Positions 8,301-9,541 of a stretch of 9,541 nucleotides of DNA are shown here, piece after piece. The notes under the pieces were generated by a model. That model had not been told where the DNA came from. It ran no database searches and was given only the letters and a program-made list of their open reading frames with translations. Position 1 is the stretch's first letter; every line of letters begins with the position of its first letter. Both the position numbers and the translations under genes were made by a program. The DNA comes from Saprospiraceae bacterium (GTDB lineage Bacteria > Bacteroidota > Bacteroidia > Chitinophagales > Saprospiraceae): contig JALOMF010000123.1 of assembly GCA_025455635.1 (NCBI GenBank), forward strand, positions 1-9,541, written 5' to 3'.

Positions 8301-9445
8301 TTGTTGGAGTCCATGACCGTAATCAACTGTTCGTTGTCGTCACCCTCCAAGTCGCTGGTGATGATTTGCCCGTTGCACCAATTGACAACCACCCAAGTCC
8401 TGAGTATTTTGAAGGAATTGCCGCAAACCTGAAGCGTATCGTCGGTGTGCAAATAATTGTACTGGCAGTATGGCCCATCTACCCCGAAAGGAACGCCCGA
8501 ACCTGTCGTGTGCAAGCTGTCGGTCAGTGGGGTAGGGTTGGTGATATTGGGGTGCAAATCGTACTGCGTACAACTCCAAACCTTGTCCTTCGGGAAATCC
8601 ACCGGGCCGTTGGGGTTGATGCGAAGCGTCTCGGTGCAGGTGGCGTGGTTGTTGAAATTATCCACTGCATCCCAGGTGCGGGTAATCCAAACACCATTGC
8701 AAATATTGCTGTTGTTGACATTGTAGCCCAGCAATGTGACCACGATGGAGTCGTCACAATTGTCGAAAACAGGGGGATGCGGGATAAGTGACAAATCCGC
8801 ATCACAGCGAATTTCGATGGGAGCTACTGGGCATGCAAACGTCGGATTGAGTTTGTCCTCAACGATGATGGATGACCAACAGGAATTGCCCGAACACTCG
8901 TCAATGACCTTACCCGTTAAGGTCATTCCGACATGTGCACAGGTGATACTGTCGCCCAATGGAAATCCTTCCAAGGTGAAAAGATGGACGTGGTATTTAT
9001 CGTAAGTACTGTAGTTTCCTTCCAACAGGTTGTCGGGATGGATGTGTGAAACACCATCCTGTTCAACGGAAACTTGCACCACGTCGTCGCAGCCCAGCAC
9101 TGATTTTGCAATGTTCACAACTTGGTTGTCATTGCCTGTCAAGCCGCCTGCATCGGTTTCCGTCACGTTGACGGATTGGGTGCTGTTCTGCGGGCCATTC
9201 CAACGGACTTCAATGAAATTGCCAAGGTTTTGCAAGATGGTACCACCGCTGGTGACTGACCAGTTCCAAGAATGGCCTGCCGTGAAAGTGGTAGCGTAAA
9301 AATGGGTGCCGCCTTGGCAGACAGCTGATTCGCCAGTAATGACAGGTGCTGGTTGGGCGAAAGAGAAAATACTGAAAGTGCAGGAAGCAAAAAACCATGC
9401 AAAAAGTCGCCTCCTGAATGCCGGGGTAACTGCCGGATTCACCAT
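5315..9445 (-). CDS. Large T9SS-exported multidomain surface protein with HYR-like array, dockerin-like and cohesin-like domains
   Basis: The 1376-residue chain has no recognisable enzyme domain and looks like a secreted adhesive or structural surface protein. Order: signal peptide (RRRLFAWFFASCTFSIFSFAQ region, 11-31); PKD-like domain at about 32-112 (ITGESAVCQGG, WNWSV); cysteine-rich HYR/Ig-like modules at about 116-950, with recurring F/YDNC or FDSC turns at 227-230, 416-419, 515-518, 610-613 and 895-898; a carboxypeptidase-regulatory-like sandwich at about 954-1012; two dockerin-type EF-hand loops at 1014-1025 and 1049-1060; KIGDVN at 1123-1128; a cohesin-like sandwich at about 1146-1276; and a type A T9SS sorting domain at about 1290-1376 (PFELYQNVPNPFSKKTSI, ending TRSMTIVK). 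The sorting domain is normally removed on the surface while the rest is anchored or released. The mature chain has 44 cysteines, all before residue 955. The ATG at 9445 is the only start giving the signal peptide. The gene is flanked by a hairpin and a terminator, so it appears monocistronic. Domain calls are by eye; export and sorting are the surest. Confidence 0.9.
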   Translation of the reverse strand: MVNPAVTPAFRRRLFAWFFASCTFSIFSFAQPAPVITGESAVCQGGTHFYATTFTAGHSWNWSVTSGGTILQNLGNFIEVRWNGPQNSTQSVNVTETDAGGLTGNDNQVVNIAKSVLGCDDVVQVSVEQDGVSHIHPDNLLEGNYSTYDKYHVHLFTLEGFPLGDSITCAHVGMTLTGKVIDECSGNSCWSSIIVEDKLNPTFACPVAPIEIRCDADLSLIPHPPVFDNCDDSIVVTLLGYNVNNSNICNGVWITRTWDAVDNFNNHATCTETLRINPNGPVDFPKDKVWSCTQYDLHPNITNPTPLTDSLHTTGSGVPFGVDGPYCQYNYLHTDDTLQVCGNSFKILRTWVVVNWCNGQIITSDLEGDDNEQLITVMDSNKPTVSVPPIELNANLQGVHPFPCTSTDFLPAPTVFDSCNDYTVKIFTQVGEAVYVNGVDGKQGGYVPHPGLKIGQRIITYKVSDACGNETTLDVPAIVTDKTAPVNICLEIVDVNLNGDGFTEVPASAFDLASYDNCCLDDMVVKRMGAPDGHFAPSIEFTCEDLPEVMVVLRIYDCFGNFNECMVTAMVNDKIAPICIPPQAKTIPCVDMPADITQAWLNGLGDATYFDNCEATITELPYVENINGCGEGHIIRSWKAVDNSGNLSGTCQQHIYVVPASDWILKFPADFVGSCDDAVNADSLIIDNFGCDLFAVHYDDDYFQLTLGDSACYKIVRTWKVINWCTYDQYAAPKIIDHDSAGVWVDEEDFNNFGSYHYQQIIKIHDDTPPALSYPFANVFCSEDATCTSGAVFLPIQIDGVCSNGFDVVYHIDLNSDLTYDLHGTGFFDGFLPIGNHRILYLVEDGCNNNSQIIVNFIVKDCKKPTAICENGLIVELMQTGMVPVCASALNYGSYDNCPGDLTITFSPEVDDSCRVFNCNDIGVNLVNIWVTDAAGNQDYCATTIEIQDNLFHCATGAPLQGLIATAETDPVEGVNVMLNSNTGDQDFMTTASGTYSFGGLSVGDDYTVTPHKDDDPANGVTTFDLVLISKHILGVQPLGSPYKMIAADANKSGSVTTFDMVEIRKLILHIHSDFPNNTSWRFVDKDFQFPNPTNPWATVFPEVININDLPLGLSDLDFVAVKIGDVNSSASASGLNTETGDRSTGILNFDLENQGFQAGEQVQVVLKANDFTTVYGFQFTIEFNKEVLSFKEVVETSVTNLGHFGLTMTGNGIIPTSWDNNPSLTVADGTEVIKLNFEATADGNLADVIGIGSSFTVAEAYIGDPTELYEVSLNVTSSGTSSTSFDAKRPFELYQNVPNPFSKKTSIGFQLPVAGDAKLTVFDALGKQIMVKNGQFAAGYNEVEIESSVLPAHGLLYYRLESGSFTATRSMTIVK

Positions 9446-9486
9446 GGGATTGGATTTAAGTTAAAGAATTGGAGTGTTGTAGAATT

Positions 9487-9511
9487 ACGATTTACGATTC
9501 ACGATTTACGA
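9487..9511. repeat. Degenerate heptamer tandem repeat (ACGATTT)
   Basis: The plus strand reads ACGATTT ACGATTC ACGATTT ACGA: three full 7-base units and a partial fourth, with one substitution (T to C) in the second unit. It lies 42-66 bases upstream of the minus-strand ATG at 9445, in the probable leader or promoter zone of the large secreted protein gene. I see no clear -7/-33 pair around it. Confidence 0.7.
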
Positions 9512-9521
9512 GAGGCAACAC

Positions 9522-9541
9522 ATTGAAATTCAATCAATTGA
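9522..9541. repeat. Overlapping palindromes at the right edge
   Basis: ATTGAA-A-TTCAAT (9522-9534) is a perfect inverted repeat with a one-base centre. It overlaps the 8-bp palindrome TCAATTGA (9534-9541). Both lie upstream of the large secreted protein gene. AT-rich palindromes of this size arise often by chance; an operator is possible. The window ends here. Confidence 0.35.

Noticed and set aside
8078..8791. Plus-strand 237-codon open frame
   Set aside because: It is antisense to the large secreted protein. Its content is a low-complexity mirror of the Asn/Asp-rich minus-strand codons.

Overview
The window looks like a piece of a Bacteroidota chromosome, most likely from the Saprospiria or a close relative. 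The largest gene encodes a secreted protein ending in a type IX secretion (T9SS) type A sorting domain. The two other minus-strand genes encode an outer-membrane TonB-dependent receptor and a helix-hairpin-helix plus beta-barrel protein of a Bacteroidota type. The lineage below phylum level is an inference from protein style.

Layout. Positions 1-61 hold no gene I can support. From about 62 to 1006 (+) lies the C-terminal two thirds of a ribonuclease D-like exonuclease. Its 5' part is missing or disrupted: family-like sequence continues upstream of the TTG at 113 but meets a stop at 59-61. It converges on the minus-strand genes with a single base between the stop codons.

Positions 5101 to 1008 (-) are a two-gene unit. 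First comes a TonB-dependent receptor that matches the YncD/PqqU type by motif order along its whole length. Two bases after its stop comes an outer-membrane protein with an N-terminal helix-hairpin-helix region and a predicted beta-barrel. The spacing implies co-transcription and probably translational coupling.

Positions 5102-5314 are intergenic. They contain two strong hairpins, one a textbook intrinsic terminator, plus a Bacteroidota -7-like hexad and a small palindrome abutting the receptor start codon.

Positions 9445 to 5315 (-) encode one 1376-residue exported protein. It has a signal peptide, a PKD-like domain, a long cysteine-rich array of HYR/Ig-like modules, a carboxypeptidase-regulatory-like sandwich, a dockerin-like pair of EF-hand loops, a cohesin-like beta-sandwich and a T9SS sorting domain. 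No catalytic domain is visible, so a cell-surface adhesive or scaffold role is the simplest reading. The last 96 bases hold a degenerate heptamer tandem repeat and overlapping palindromes upstream of this gene.

I see no CRISPR array, RNA gene, insertion sequence, defence system or clear new multi-gene system. The most interesting items are the dockerin-plus-cohesin architecture, the receptor/helix-hairpin-helix barrel pair and the broken ribonuclease D.
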